DNA of 64,000 bases from Nocardioides rubriscoriae. GTDB taxonomy: Bacteria; Actinomycetota; Actinomycetes; Propionibacteriales; Nocardioidaceae. This document shows, in pieces, positions 25,846 to 35,124 of this stretch. Made by a program: the position numbers and the translations under genes. Within the stretch, counting starts at the first letter, position 1, and every line of letters starts with the position of its first letter. The DNA is taken from positions 1-64,000 of the forward strand of contig NZ_VIYJ01000001.1 in the NCBI RefSeq assembly GCF_008087085.1. The letters are read 5' to 3'. Under the pieces are notes generated by a model, which had not been told where the DNA came from, searched no databases, and worked only from the letters and a program-made list of their open reading frames with translations.

Positions 25846-25932
25846 GTAGAGCATGCGCCTGGGAGACGAGCGTGCCACGATGATGACCCCCACGGGCCCC
25901 TCGGTCAAGCACCCCGCCGCCACCGGGTGGGG

Positions 25933-26775
25933 TCAGCAGGTGCCGCCGGGCGAGGTGATGAGGCAGTCGACGAGCCACGAGCCGTCGACGTCGAGCATCC
26001 GCACGGTGACCTGGTCGCGCGAGACCTTGTCGCCCGAGGCGTTGCGCGTGGGGCGGTTGACGAAGACGAGGACGTCGACGCGGTCCTTGCCCGTGCGCAC
26101 GATCCCGGACTTCACGACCTGCGCCGTGACGATCGTCTTCGTGGTCGGGGCGTTGTCCTGGATGAACCCGGCGAAGTTCTGCTCGTAGACCTCGGCGTAG
26201 CGCGGGGTCATGAACGACGTCGCCGCCTCCCGGCTCTTGTCGAGGTTGCGGTAGTCGAAGGACAGCACCGGACCGATGGCGGTCTCGGCGGCCTTGCGCG
26301 CGGCCTGGATCTCGCGGGAGTCGGGCAGGCCGGCCGAGCCGGCGGAGCCCGCCGTGGTCGAGCCGCCCCCGGCGACCAGCGACACCACGGTGGCCACGGC
26401 CAGGACCAGGGCCAGCACGGCCAGACCCACGGTGACCAGGAGCTGGGGACGCGATCCGGACGTCGTGTCGGACGCCGGCCGGACGGGGCGCGCGGTGGAC
26501 TTGTCGAGGCTGACGGCAGCAGCGGCGCTCGTCGCGGCAACGTCCTCGCCGTCCGTGTCGTCGTCCGCGTCGTCGATGGCGTCCTGTGCCGCCAGGTCGG
26601 CGTCGTGGGCGGCGCGGCGCTCGGGGTCGAGCAGCACCTCCGCGGCCCGGTTGCGCTGCTTGAAGCGGCGGTCGGTGGGGTCGAGCCCCGCGACCGACTC
26701 CTGCCACGCCGCGCGGATCTCGTCGGTCGTGGCGTCGTCGTCGACGCCCAGGACGTCGTACCAGCTGGGGATCAC
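25933..26775 (-). CDS. Mce-associated membrane protein with degenerate J domain
   Basis: 280 residues, last gene of the mce operon. The GTG at 26775 is chosen because it overlaps the preceding TGA (GTGA) and has GGAG eight bases upstream. Residues 4-66 are a DnaJ-like domain (Ser-Trp-Tyr-Asp-Val-Leu-Gly-Val, later Ala-Ala-Glu-Val-Leu-Leu-Asp-Pro-Glu-Arg-Arg). Its catalytic His-Pro-Asp is replaced by Leu-Asp-Pro near residues 31-33. One membrane helix spans about 112-136. The C-terminal domain resembles other Mce-associated (Mas) proteins, with Val-Arg-Met-Leu-Asp-Val-Asp-Gly-Ser-Trp-Leu-Val. It may stabilise the transporter. Confidence 0.75.
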   Translation of the reverse strand: MIPSWYDVLGVDDDATTDEIRAAWQESVAGLDPTDRRFKQRNRAAEVLLDPERRAAHDADLAAQDAIDDADDDTDGEDVAATSAAAAVSLDKSTARPVRPASDTTSGSRPQLLVTVGLAVLALVLAVATVVSLVAGGGSTTAGSAGSAGLPDSREIQAARKAAETAIGPVLSFDYRNLDKSREAATSFMTPRYAEVYEQNFAGFIQDNAPTTKTIVTAQVVKSGIVRTGKDRVDVLVFVNRPTRNASGDKVSRDQVTVRMLDVDGSWLVDCLITSPGGTC

Positions 26776-27908
26776 GAGATCGACTCCCATCCGCTGAGAC
26801 CGGTGACCAGGTTGTCGACCGCGGACACGAGCGCCTTGCGCTGGGCAGCGCACCGTGAGGTGGTGCCGCTGACGCACGACGGGTCGAGGATCGCCGAGGC
26901 GGCGAGCACCGAGTCGGCGGCGTCCTGCGTGGCGCGGACCAGGTCGCTGATGGCGGCGGGCGGGGTGCCGACGAAGACCCGGGAGTCGGGGTTGGCCGCA
27001 CCGGCGAGGCTGTTGTTCAGGGTGCGTACGGCGGAGGCGAGCGCGTCGGGGGCCCCCGCGCACGTGGCGTCACCGGCGTCGGCGGCCGCCGGGAAGCCGC
27101 AGGTGTCGAGCGTGGTGACGGCGTCACTGATGCTGACCGCACGCTTGGCCACGATCTGGCCGTAGCGCTGGACGACGTCCGACCCAGCGCCCGACTGGGC
27201 ACCCGAGGACGGGTCGACGGTCGCCGGGTCGGTCGGGACGTCGCTCGGCACCGCGTCGGTGGGTTCTCCGGCGACCTCGCCCTTGACCGGGGAGAAGTCG
27301 TCGACGAGCCAGGTGCCGTCGGTCTTGACCAGCCGGACCTCATAGCGGAACACGAGCGGTTCGTACTCGATGCGGCCGTCCTTGACGGGGTCGGGGTAGG
27401 ACTGGCTGATCGCGCCGGTGACCAGGACCGTCGCGATGTCGGTGTCGAGGGACTCCAGGCCGCTGGCGTAGAGCTGGATGGAGCGAGCCAGGCCGGCCTG
27501 GGCGACGCTCTGCTCGGCCAGGGTGACCTGCTTCTCGAAGTCGACGTCGAGCTTGGGGGTGATGACCTCGCGGACACGCTGCACGTAGCCGGGCATCTTG
27601 TCCTGCTTGTCGAGGTCGGAGGGCCCGTAGGTGTTGATGCGGATCATGAACTGGTTGGCCTGGCTCAGCACCAGCTCACGGGTCCGCGGGTCGTCCTGGG
27701 TCGAACCGCCCTGCGCGCCGGAGTCGCCGCCGAGGACCTCACCGACCCGGTCCCCGAAGGAGCCGGAGGCGTCGGCGTAGCGCATCCCGAGGACGAGCAG
27801 GCAGGCCACGATCACCACGGCGAACACCGCCGAGAGGACCGGGAGGAGTGCGGAGCCGGAGCGGGAGGTGCGACCTACTGACCCGTCATGGGTTCGAGGT
27901 ACAGCCAC
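26772..27908 (-). CDS. Mce-associated membrane protein
   Basis: 378 residues. The GTG at 27908 fits an AAAGGAG site eight bases upstream and overlaps the end of the mceF-type gene by 34 bases. A basic N-terminus leads to a membrane helix near residues 20-43. The extracytoplasmic part matches Mas-type domains, ending Val-Lys-Thr-Asp-Gly-Thr-Trp-Leu-Val-Asp-Asp-Phe, followed by a Pro/Asp/Ser linker and a helical C-terminal domain of about 150 residues with four Cys. Mas proteins support MCE lipid importers in mycobacteria; their exact role is not settled. Coupled to the J-domain gene. Confidence 0.7.
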   Translation of the reverse strand: MAVPRTHDGSVGRTSRSGSALLPVLSAVFAVVIVACLLVLGMRYADASGSFGDRVGEVLGGDSGAQGGSTQDDPRTRELVLSQANQFMIRINTYGPSDLDKQDKMPGYVQRVREVITPKLDVDFEKQVTLAEQSVAQAGLARSIQLYASGLESLDTDIATVLVTGAISQSYPDPVKDGRIEYEPLVFRYEVRLVKTDGTWLVDDFSPVKGEVAGEPTDAVPSDVPTDPATVDPSSGAQSGAGSDVVQRYGQIVAKRAVSISDAVTTLDTCGFPAAADAGDATCAGAPDALASAVRTLNNSLAGAANPDSRVFVGTPPAAISDLVRATQDAADSVLAASAILDPSCVSGTTSRCAAQRKALVSAVDNLVTGLSGWESIS

Positions 27909-29170
27909 TTCCACGACTCCTTTCCGAGCGATCGTGGGGCAACCGTACCGGCGGCGTCCCAGGGCGCGGCCGGGTCGGGGTCGGAAGCGTCCGGGTAGGT
28001 GATCGTGCCGGTGTCGGGGTCGTAAAACGCGTCGGGCCGAGCGAAGGAGGTGCCGACGCGCGGCGGGACGTTCTGTGAGCCGCGCGGGTTGGACTTCGAG
28101 GCCGGGTCGGCGCAGCGGGCGTTGACGTTCATGCCCGGGTCGGTGAACCGCTCCTGCGGGGTACGACGGTGGGTCGACTGATAGCCGTTGGTGCACGGCA
28201 CCGTGTCGGTGATGATGGCGCCGAAGTGGGCGTCGAACTTGCCCGTGCCCGGACTCTTCGACACCACGGTGAACCCGCCCTCGACCACGTAGGGGTAGAC
28301 CACCAGGACCTGCTGGATGCCGTCGAGGTGCTTGACGACCGTCTCGCCGTTGGTCCGCAGGTTGTTGAGCAACGAACCGAGGTCGATGCGGTTGTCCTCG
28401 ATGAACGTCCTGAGCTGGTTGGCCGCGAACGAGCCGTCGTCGATCAGCTTGCGCAGGTCGGGGTCGGCGTCGGCCAGGGTGCCGCTGAACAGGGACAGCT
28501 GGTCGGCGAACGTGCGCAGGTCGGACTGGGAGTCGATCTGGGTGTTGAGGACGGTGTTGCTGTCCTCGATGAGCTTGGTGGTGATGTCGAAGTTGTCGTC
28601 GGCGGTCTGGATGAAGGAGCTGCCGGTGTCGATGATCTGCTGCAGGTCCTGGCCGGTGCCGTCGAAGGCCTTGCCGAGCTCGCCGACGGTCGTGCGCAGG
28701 GCGTCCTGGTCAACCGAGCTCACCGTGTCGGAGAGGTCGGCCAGGATCGTCTCGGTCGCGATCGGCGTGCGGGTGTCGACCACCGGGATCTCGGAGCCCT
28801 GCTCGAGGACCGGACCGTCGTCGACCTTGGGCTGCAGCTCGACGAACTGCTCACCGACGGCCGACCGGTTGCCGACCGAGGCGATCGACTGCGACGGGAT
28901 GTCGTCCCACTTGTCGTCGATCTTGAGGACGACGTCGACACCGTCCTGGGTCAGCTCGAGGCGGTCGACGATGCCGATGCCGACACCGCGGTAGGTCACC
29001 TCGGCGCCGGCGAAGATGCCGCCGGCCTCAGCGAAGTGAGCCGTCACCTCGAAGGTGGTGTCGCGCACCTTCTCGTCGAGTCGCGCGTACCGCGCCCCGA
29101 CGAACGAGACACCGAGCAGCGTGATGATCACGAAGACCAGCAGCTGCACCTTGGTCCGACGGGTGATCAT
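27875..29170 (-). CDS. mceF: MCE family protein, sixth of the operon (MceF position)
   Basis: 431 residues. An N-terminal membrane anchor (about 9-27) is followed by the MlaD/MCE domain (Gly-Gly-Ile-Phe-Ala-Gly-Ala-Glu-Val-Thr-Tyr-Arg-Gly-Val, Val-Gly-Asn-Arg-Ser-Ala-Val-Gly-Glu-Gln-Phe-Val). A long helical region of about 180 residues (needle-forming helices) and a Pro-rich extracellular tail ending Glu-Pro-Met-Thr-Gly-Gln complete it. Six MCE proteins are thought to assemble a hetero-hexameric tube carrying lipids across the cell envelope. ATGA overlap with the preceding gene. Confidence 0.88.
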   Translation of the reverse strand: MITRRTKVQLLVFVIITLLGVSFVGARYARLDEKVRDTTFEVTAHFAEAGGIFAGAEVTYRGVGIGIVDRLELTQDGVDVVLKIDDKWDDIPSQSIASVGNRSAVGEQFVELQPKVDDGPVLEQGSEIPVVDTRTPIATETILADLSDTVSSVDQDALRTTVGELGKAFDGTGQDLQQIIDTGSSFIQTADDNFDITTKLIEDSNTVLNTQIDSQSDLRTFADQLSLFSGTLADADPDLRKLIDDGSFAANQLRTFIEDNRIDLGSLLNNLRTNGETVVKHLDGIQQVLVVYPYVVEGGFTVVSKSPGTGKFDAHFGAIITDTVPCTNGYQSTHRRTPQERFTDPGMNVNARCADPASKSNPRGSQNVPPRVGTSFARPDAFYDPDTGTITYPDASDPDPAAPWDAAGTVAPRSLGKESWKWLYLEPMTGQ

Positions 29171-30630
29171 CGCAGCACCATTCCGGGGGTCAGGAGGCTC
29201 ACCAGAGCCGGGTCGTAGACGGCCATGAGCTGGCCCAGCGTGGGCCCGCGGTCAGCACCTGTGGTGGCACCCACCGCCGGGCGGTTGAGCAGACCTCCGA
29301 GGCCGCCGACGCCACCGAGTCCGGGCAGCCCCGGCAGACCGCCCGTGCCGCCGCTGCCACCGTTGCCACCGGTCAGGCCACCGGTGACACCACCGAGAAC
29401 CCCGCCCAGCACGTCGCAGATCGGGTTGTTGGGCGTGGCGTCGCAGACCGACTGCACCAGCCCCTGCAGGCAGCTGCGGGTGAAGTCGTCGGCGCAGGCA
29501 GCCAGGGCGTCCTGTGCGCCGGCGCAGAGGTCCTGGAAGTCGGGCAGCGGGCCGGTGTCCGGGATCGCGCTCAACGGGGTGCAGTCCACCCCCGGGATGT
29601 CTGGCAGGTCTCCGAGGTCGAGGTCGAGGCGGACGTCGAGGTTGGTGTAGTCGCCCATGTGCAGGTTGCGGGCCACCTGCGGATCACGACCGACGACCTC
29701 GTCGACGAACGGGTAGGTCAGGAACACGCTGAACGCATTGACGAGGTCGTCGCCAGCGTTGGCGAGCTGGGTGAGGGTCGGCTGGAGCTGGCGGATCGAG
29801 GTGATCGTGTCAGCCTTGGACCGGCGGATGACCCGCACCCCGACGTCGCCGAGACGGTCGAGCGCACCGAGCATGCGCACCAGGTCGTCGCGCTGGCGGT
29901 TGAGCGACAGCAGCGCGCTCGGCAGCTCCTCGAGCGCCAGGTCGATCTTGGGCTGCTGGGCCTTGACCTGCTTGGCCAGGCCGTTGAGCGACTCGATCGC
30001 GTCGACGATGTCGGTCTTGTTGGCGTCGAGCTGACCCATGAACGACGAGACCTGGGTCAGCAGCGAGCGCACGGAGTCCTCGCGGCCCTCGAGCGTGGCG
30101 TTGACCTCGCGCGCGATGGTGCGCAGCTTGTCGATGCCGCCGCCGTTGAGCAGCAGGCTGAGTGCGCCCAGCACCTCCTCGACCTCGGGGTTCTTGCCGG
30201 TGCTGGTGATCGGGATCGTGTCGCCGTCGGACAGCAGCGTGGTGGCGGCCCCGGTCGCGGGCGCGGCCAGCGAGACGAACTTCTCGCCGAGCAGGCTGGT
30301 CTGGCGCAGCGTCGCCGTGGCGTTGGCGGGCAGCTCGGTGTCACCCCGGATCTCGAGCTGGACGTCGGCGACGTAGGCCAGGCGCCCCGAGGAGTCCTTG
30401 GTGGACTTGACGTCGACCGACGTGACCTTGCCGATGGTGACGTCGTTGAGCTTGACGCTCGACTGCGGCACGAGGTCCAAGACGTTGCCGAACTCGACGG
30501 TGATGGTCATCGGGTCGTTCCCGACGTCGGCGCCGCCCGGCAGGGGCAGCTCGTAGACGTCGAAGTCGCAGCCCGAGAGCACCACGCTGCCGAGGACGAT
30601 CGCGACGAGGGCGCGCACCAGGCGGTTCAC
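29167..30630 (-). CDS. mceE: MCE family lipoprotein, fifth of the operon (MceE position)
   Basis: 487 residues, the longest of the six. A lipobox Leu-Ser-Gly-Cys near residue 20 marks it as the lipoprotein member, as MceE is in mycobacteria. The MCE domain runs about 35-120 (Ser-Val-Lys-Leu-Asn-Asp-Val-Thr-Ile-Gly, Leu-Leu-Gly-Glu-Lys-Phe-Val-Ser-Leu). Long helices follow to about 310. A Cys-rich segment and a Gly-rich low-complexity stretch near 410-455 come next, then a Val-Gly-Ala-Thr-Thr tail. GTG start overlapping the previous TGA. Confidence 0.88.
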   Translation of the reverse strand: MNRLVRALVAIVLGSVVLSGCDFDVYELPLPGGADVGNDPMTITVEFGNVLDLVPQSSVKLNDVTIGKVTSVDVKSTKDSSGRLAYVADVQLEIRGDTELPANATATLRQTSLLGEKFVSLAAPATGAATTLLSDGDTIPITSTGKNPEVEEVLGALSLLLNGGGIDKLRTIAREVNATLEGREDSVRSLLTQVSSFMGQLDANKTDIVDAIESLNGLAKQVKAQQPKIDLALEELPSALLSLNRQRDDLVRMLGALDRLGDVGVRVIRRSKADTITSIRQLQPTLTQLANAGDDLVNAFSVFLTYPFVDEVVGRDPQVARNLHMGDYTNLDVRLDLDLGDLPDIPGVDCTPLSAIPDTGPLPDFQDLCAGAQDALAACADDFTRSCLQGLVQSVCDATPNNPICDVLGGVLGGVTGGLTGGNGGSGGTGGLPGLPGLGGVGGLGGLLNRPAVGATTGADRGPTLGQLMAVYDPALVSLLTPGMVLR

Positions 30631-31784
30631 TGGGAGCCTCCGGTCGTGGTGGTGGCGGGCACCAGGCCGCCGAGGGTGTTGTCGGACGACGCGGCGTAGA
30701 GCGACCCGGTTCCGGGTCCGAACGTCGCGGCGCGGGGCAGCGGCAGCGACTGGATGAGGTCGCAGATCGATCCGTCGGGGTCGTTGGCACTGACCAGTGC
30801 GCACAGCACGGCGCTGGGATTGCTCTGGATCTCGGTGAAGAGGTTGCCCACGTTGGCGTTGGTGTCGAGGGTGCCGGCATCGGGGTTGTAGGTGAGCTGG
30901 AGGTTGTTGAGCGCCAACGGGGCGATGCGAAGGGTCTCGTCGAGGGCGGCGCGCTGCTTGACCAGGACCTTGGCGACGCGGTCGATGCCCTTGATGTCGG
31001 TGCGCAGCACGTCGCGGTTGTCCTGGACGAACCGGCCGACCTCGTCGAGGGCCACCGCGAGGTACTTGATCGAGCCGGCCAGCTCTTGGCGCTCGTCGGC
31101 CAGCAGGGTGGACACCCGGCTCAACGAGTCGTTGAAGTCGCGCACCGTGGAGTCGTTGTCGGCCAGGGTGGTGATGAACTTCTGCAGCTCGGCCGCGGCG
31201 CCGAACAGCTCTTCCTTGTTGTTGTCGAGGGTGGTGCTCAGGCGACCGAAGTTCTTGATGGTCTGGTTGAACTGGTTGCCCTGGCCGCCGAAGTTGGCGG
31301 CGGTGACCTCGAGCAGGTCGCTGAGCGCTCCGTCGGCGTTGGCGCCGTTGGGGCCCAGGGCGACGGTGAGGCGGTCGAGGTTGGCGTAGATCTCGTCGAG
31401 CTCGAGCGGCACCGTGCTGTTGGCTTCGAGCACCGCGTTGGCCGACAGCTCCTTGCCACCGGTGTAGGCGGGGGTGACCTGGACGTAGCGGTCGCCGACG
31501 ATGGCAGGCGAGATGAGCATGGCCTTGGCGTCGGCGGGCAGCTTGACCGAGGCGTCGTAGGTCATCTCCACCCGCACCCGGGTGCCGTCGGGGACGATCT
31601 TGTCGACCTTGCCGACCGAAACCCCCAGCACGCGGACGTCGCTGCCCTCGTAGAGGGAGACGGTGCGGGGGAAGTAGGCGACGAGCTTCTTGGGGTCGTC
31701 TCCCCCGCCGAACAGCGTGAAGCCGGCGATGGCCACGAGCGTGAGGATGATCAGGGGCGCCAGGGCGCGTTTGAGAACGTTCAT
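30627..31784 (-). CDS. mceD: MCE family protein, fourth of the operon (MceD position)
   Basis: 385 residues. Membrane anchor about 5-24. The MCE domain follows with Val-Leu-Gly-Val-Ser-Val-Gly-Lys-Val and Ile-Val-Gly-Asp-Arg-Tyr-Val-Gln-Val. Long helices run to about 290 and a short Thr/Gly-rich end closes it. It is extracytoplasmic and part of the transport tube. Its ATG shares one base with the previous stop codon (TGATG) and its stop overlaps the MceE-type GTG, so the operon is tightly coupled. Confidence 0.88.
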   Translation of the reverse strand: MNVLKRALAPLIILTLVAIAGFTLFGGGDDPKKLVAYFPRTVSLYEGSDVRVLGVSVGKVDKIVPDGTRVRVEMTYDASVKLPADAKAMLISPAIVGDRYVQVTPAYTGGKELSANAVLEANSTVPLELDEIYANLDRLTVALGPNGANADGALSDLLEVTAANFGGQGNQFNQTIKNFGRLSTTLDNNKEELFGAAAELQKFITTLADNDSTVRDFNDSLSRVSTLLADERQELAGSIKYLAVALDEVGRFVQDNRDVLRTDIKGIDRVAKVLVKQRAALDETLRIAPLALNNLQLTYNPDAGTLDTNANVGNLFTEIQSNPSAVLCALVSANDPDGSICDLIQSLPLPRAATFGPGTGSLYAASSDNTLGGLVPATTTTGGSQ

Positions 31785-32779
31785 CAGCCACGCGCTCCCA
31801 GGGTCGCATCGGGCACCGGCGGCAGGTTCTGGATGTAGGTGTCGAACCAGGGGCCGGTCCCGAGGGTGTTGGCGAACACCCGGTAGAACGGCGCCATCAG
31901 CCGCAGGCTGTTGTCGAGGTTGTCCTCGTTCTTGTTGATGACGTCGAGGACGGAGTCGAGCTGCGTGAGTGCCGGCTTGAGGTCGGCGCGCGAGTCGCGG
32001 ATGAGCCTGGTCAGCTCGGTGGACAGCGTCTGCGTCGAGACCAGCAGCTGGTGCAGCTGGTCGCGGCGCTGCAGCAGCGCCTCGAAGAGGGTGTCGGAGT
32101 CCTTCATCAGCGCGATGATGTCGTCGTCGCGCGCGTCGAGCACCGTCGAGACCCGCTTGAGGTTGCCGAGCAGCGAGTTGATCTCGCCGTCGCGGTCGGC
32201 GAGGTTGGCCGAGAGCCGGGAGAGGCCGCTGAGGGCACCGCGGAACTCCTCGGGGGTGTTGCGGGTGAGGTCGGCCAGCACGGTGAGCGAGTTGCCGAGC
32301 TGGGTGGTGTCGATGTCGGTGGTCGAGCTGCCGTCACCGATGGTGTCGGCGAGGCCGCTGAAGGCGTCGATGACGTCGAACGGCTCGGCGGTGCGGTCGG
32401 CCGGGATCGTCGACCCCGCCTTCAGCTGGTCGTCACCGGCCGGCTCGAGCGCCAGGTACATGGAGCCCAGCAGCGTCTTGACCTTGATGGCGGCGCCGGT
32501 GTCCTTGCCGAATTGCTCGTCGGACGTGATCTTGAAGGTCACCTTGACCTGGGCGCCGTCGAGCTCGACGGACTTCACCACTCCGACGCGCACGCCGGCC
32601 ATCCGGACCTCGTCCTGGGCTTGCAGGCCGCCGGTGTCCTCGAACATGGCGTAGTAGGTGTCGCCACCGCCGATCAGCGGGAGGTCCTGGGCCCGGAACG
32701 CGGCGAGCAGGAGCATGGCGATGACCGCCAGGCTCAGCGCGCCGATGATCACGGGGTTGCGCTCGCGAAAGGGCTTCAT
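31784..32779 (-). CDS. mceC: MCE family protein, third of the operon (MceC position)
   Basis: 331 residues. Anchor helix near 10-28, MCE domain with Val-Arg-Met-Ala-Gly-Val-Arg-Val-Gly-Val-Val and Leu-Leu-Gly-Ser-Met-Tyr-Leu-Ala-Leu, then a helical region. It lacks the long C-terminal tail of the other subunits and ends soon after Trp-Phe-Asp-Thr-Tyr-Ile-Gln-Asn-Leu-Pro-Pro. It overlaps its upstream neighbour as ATGA. Confidence 0.88.
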   Translation of the reverse strand: MKPFRERNPVIIGALSLAVIAMLLLAAFRAQDLPLIGGGDTYYAMFEDTGGLQAQDEVRMAGVRVGVVKSVELDGAQVKVTFKITSDEQFGKDTGAAIKVKTLLGSMYLALEPAGDDQLKAGSTIPADRTAEPFDVIDAFSGLADTIGDGSSTTDIDTTQLGNSLTVLADLTRNTPEEFRGALSGLSRLSANLADRDGEINSLLGNLKRVSTVLDARDDDIIALMKDSDTLFEALLQRRDQLHQLLVSTQTLSTELTRLIRDSRADLKPALTQLDSVLDVINKNEDNLDNSLRLMAPFYRVFANTLGTGPWFDTYIQNLPPVPDATLGARG

Positions 32780-33837
32780 CCGAGGTCACACCTTTCGCCA
32801 CCGAAGTTGGACGGGGCACTGACGGGCACGACGCCCAGACCGGGCACGGTCACGTCTCCCTCGAAGTTGCACAGGTAGAAGTTGAACCACGAGCCGTAGG
32901 CGGCGGTCCGGCCGATCTTGTCGAGCTTGATCGGCAGCACCTGCAGCGCGCGGTCGAGCTCGCGCTTGTTGCGGTCGATGGTGGCGGTCAGGCGCCGCAG
33001 CTGCTTGATGTCCTCGACGAACGGCGGACGTACGCCCTTGACCAGGTCGGCGGTCTGGACCGAGAGCTGGGTGATCTGGTCGAAGGAGTCGAGGATGGCC
33101 CGCCGGTCGTCCTTGAGGCCGGACACGAGGGTCCGGAAGTTCTGGATCAGCGCGGTGAGCTGCGTGTCGCGGTCGGCGACGTGGTCCAGGACGTAGTCGA
33201 GGTTGTCGATGAGCTGACCGATGACTGCGTCGCGGTCGGCCAGGGTGTCGGTGACCGAGGCGGTGCTCGACAGCAGCCCCTCGAGGGTGCCGCCCTCACC
33301 CTGGAAGACCTGGATCACCTCGTAGGACAGCTTGTTGACGTCGTCGGGCGACAGCGCGCGGAACAGCGGCTTGAAGCCGTTGAAAAGCTGGGTGAGGTCG
33401 AGGGCCTCCTCGGTGCGCGAGGCCGGGATGGTCTCGCCCGGCTCGAGGATGCCGGGCTCGCCGGCACCCTGGCTCAGCGACACGTAGCGCTGGCCCACGA
33501 GGTTGCGGTAGCGCAGCGCTGCGTAGGTCGACTGCGTCAGCTCGGTGCCCTTCTCGACGGTGAAGGAGACCTCGGCCATCTTGACCGGCCCGGCAGCGTC
33601 GTCGCCGTCGATGACGCGGATGTCCTTGACCGTGCCGACCTTGACGCCGGCGATGCGCACGTCGTCGCCCTTGACGACGCCGGTGGCGTCGGTGAACACG
33701 GCCTTGTAGTCGCGGCTGCCCTGGAAGCTGATGTTGCCGATGACGATCACGAGCAGGCCGGTGGCCAGGATCGTGACCAGCATGAAGACGACGAGCTTGC
33801 TGGCGTCGCCTGAGGTCTTCTTGTCGAGGAGCTTCAT
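32776..33837 (-). CDS. mceB: MCE family protein, second of the operon (MceB position)
   Basis: 353 residues from the ATG at 33837, which overlaps the stop of the MceA-type gene (ATGA). The longer open frame upstream is an artefact. Anchor helix about 16-37. The MCE domain has Val-Arg-Ile-Ala-Gly-Val-Lys-Val-Gly-Thr-Val and Asn-Leu-Val-Gly-Gln-Arg-Tyr-Val-Ser-Leu. A helical region of about 170 residues follows. The end has a Cys pair (Leu-Cys-Asn-Phe and Arg-Cys-Asp-Leu), as in mycobacterial MceB. Confidence 0.88.
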   Translation of the reverse strand: MKLLDKKTSGDASKLVVFMLVTILATGLLVIVIGNISFQGSRDYKAVFTDATGVVKGDDVRIAGVKVGTVKDIRVIDGDDAAGPVKMAEVSFTVEKGTELTQSTYAALRYRNLVGQRYVSLSQGAGEPGILEPGETIPASRTEEALDLTQLFNGFKPLFRALSPDDVNKLSYEVIQVFQGEGGTLEGLLSSTASVTDTLADRDAVIGQLIDNLDYVLDHVADRDTQLTALIQNFRTLVSGLKDDRRAILDSFDQITQLSVQTADLVKGVRPPFVEDIKQLRRLTATIDRNKRELDRALQVLPIKLDKIGRTAAYGSWFNFYLCNFEGDVTVPGLGVVPVSAPSNFGGERCDLG

Positions 33838-35120
33838 CGCGTGCTCACCTCGGATCCTCGGGCCATGGGGCTCATCAGCAGGGGGCCGAGGTCGGGGACC
33901 TGGGCCGGGGGGACGCCGAGCCCGGGAGACATGAGCCGGCGGTAGAGGTCGTACTCGCCGGTGCTGCCCTGGGAGCTCTGGCCGTCGCGCAGCAGGTAGC
34001 CGGTGGCGACCCGGTCGGTGCCCTTGCCGGTGGGCTCGTCGACACCGTCGTTGAAATTGGGGACGCGACGCACCGGGTTGGCCTGCGACCACGGCGGGTT
34101 GGGCAGGTTGAGGCAGGTCGGCCCACGGTTCTCGGCGATACGAGGGACGTCGTTGACGTTGTAGGGGCGGGGCTGGCGCGGGAGCGTCTCGAGGACGATG
34201 TGGAGGCGGAAGTTGCGGAACGCCTCGGCCTGCAGGCGGCCGGCCCGCACGATGCCCCCGGTGAGGCAGGGGAACTCGGTGGAGTAGCGCGCCAGCACCT
34301 GCAGGGTCGGGGCGCTGACCTCGCCGAGGCGAACGATGTTGTCCTCGTTGTCGGCCAGGAAGGTGCGCGCGGTGTCGGAGAAGCCCGCGACGTCGTTGAA
34401 GAGCGCGTTGAGCTTGGCCTCGCGGTCCTCGAGGGTGCCGGTCGTGGTGACGGTGTTCTCGAGCACCTCGCCGACCTCGGGAAGGATCTCGTTGTAGATG
34501 TCGGCGGTGTCGGAGGTCAGCCGCAGGTCCTCGACGAGCTCGGGGATGCGCGGGTTGAGGCGCTTGAGGTAGGCGTCGAGCGTCTGCAGGCTGTCACCGA
34601 GCTGCTCCCCCCGGCCCTCGAGGGCGGTGGCCAGCGCGGTCAGCGTCATGTTGATCTCGGTGGGCTGGACCGTCTGCAGCAGCGGGTAGAGGTCGGAGAG
34701 GACCTTCTCGACCTCGGTCGGGACCTTGGTCTTCTCGATGACGTCGCCGGTGGCCAGGGTGCCCGAGCGGTCGTCGGGGATGACCAGGGAGACGTACTTC
34801 TCGCCGAAGAGCGTCTTGGGCACGATCGAGCCGGTCACGTTGGCCGGGATCTCGTCGATCTTGTCGGGGTAGATGCCGAGGGTGACCTTGGCGCCGGACG
34901 ACGTCGCGCTGTAGCGCAGGACCTCGCCGACCTGGACGCCGCGCACCTTGATGTCGGCCCGCACCGGCAGCTGCAGGCCGATGGAGGAGGTCTCGAGGGT
35001 GACCTCGTCGTAGTCGCTGAACTTCTTGGTGAAGATCGCGTAGGTGAGGTAGACGCCACCGACGAGCATCGCCAGGAAGACGATGCCCAGGAGTCGGGCG
35101 TTGAGGAGCACGCGCTTCAC
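33834..35120 (-). CDS. mceA: MCE family protein, first of the operon (MceA position)
   Basis: 428 residues from the GTG at 35120, four bases after the YrbE-B stop. Membrane anchor about 9-28, MCE domain (Ile-Lys-Val-Arg-Gly-Val-Gln-Val-Gly-Glu-Val, Leu-Phe-Gly-Glu-Lys-Tyr-Val-Ser-Leu), helical region to about 300, and a Pro/Asn-rich extracellular tail. The GTG is chosen because the anchor begins at once; a longer frame reads into the YrbE-B gene. As the first MCE subunit it sits next to the permease genes, as in all mce operons. Confidence 0.88.
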   Translation of the reverse strand: MKRVLLNARLLGIVFLAMLVGGVYLTYAIFTKKFSDYDEVTLETSSIGLQLPVRADIKVRGVQVGEVLRYSATSSGAKVTLGIYPDKIDEIPANVTGSIVPKTLFGEKYVSLVIPDDRSGTLATGDVIEKTKVPTEVEKVLSDLYPLLQTVQPTEINMTLTALATALEGRGEQLGDSLQTLDAYLKRLNPRIPELVEDLRLTSDTADIYNEILPEVGEVLENTVTTTGTLEDREAKLNALFNDVAGFSDTARTFLADNEDNIVRLGEVSAPTLQVLARYSTEFPCLTGGIVRAGRLQAEAFRNFRLHIVLETLPRQPRPYNVNDVPRIAENRGPTCLNLPNPPWSQANPVRRVPNFNDGVDEPTGKGTDRVATGYLLRDGQSSQGSTGEYDLYRRLMSPGLGVPPAQVPDLGPLLMSPMARGSEVSTR

Positions 35121-35124
35121 CCGG

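Noticed and set aside
25885-25934. Strong terminator after the mce operon
   Set aside because: The inverted repeat needs a bulge and a loop of over 30 nt; only a weak case can be made, so it is not listed as a feature.
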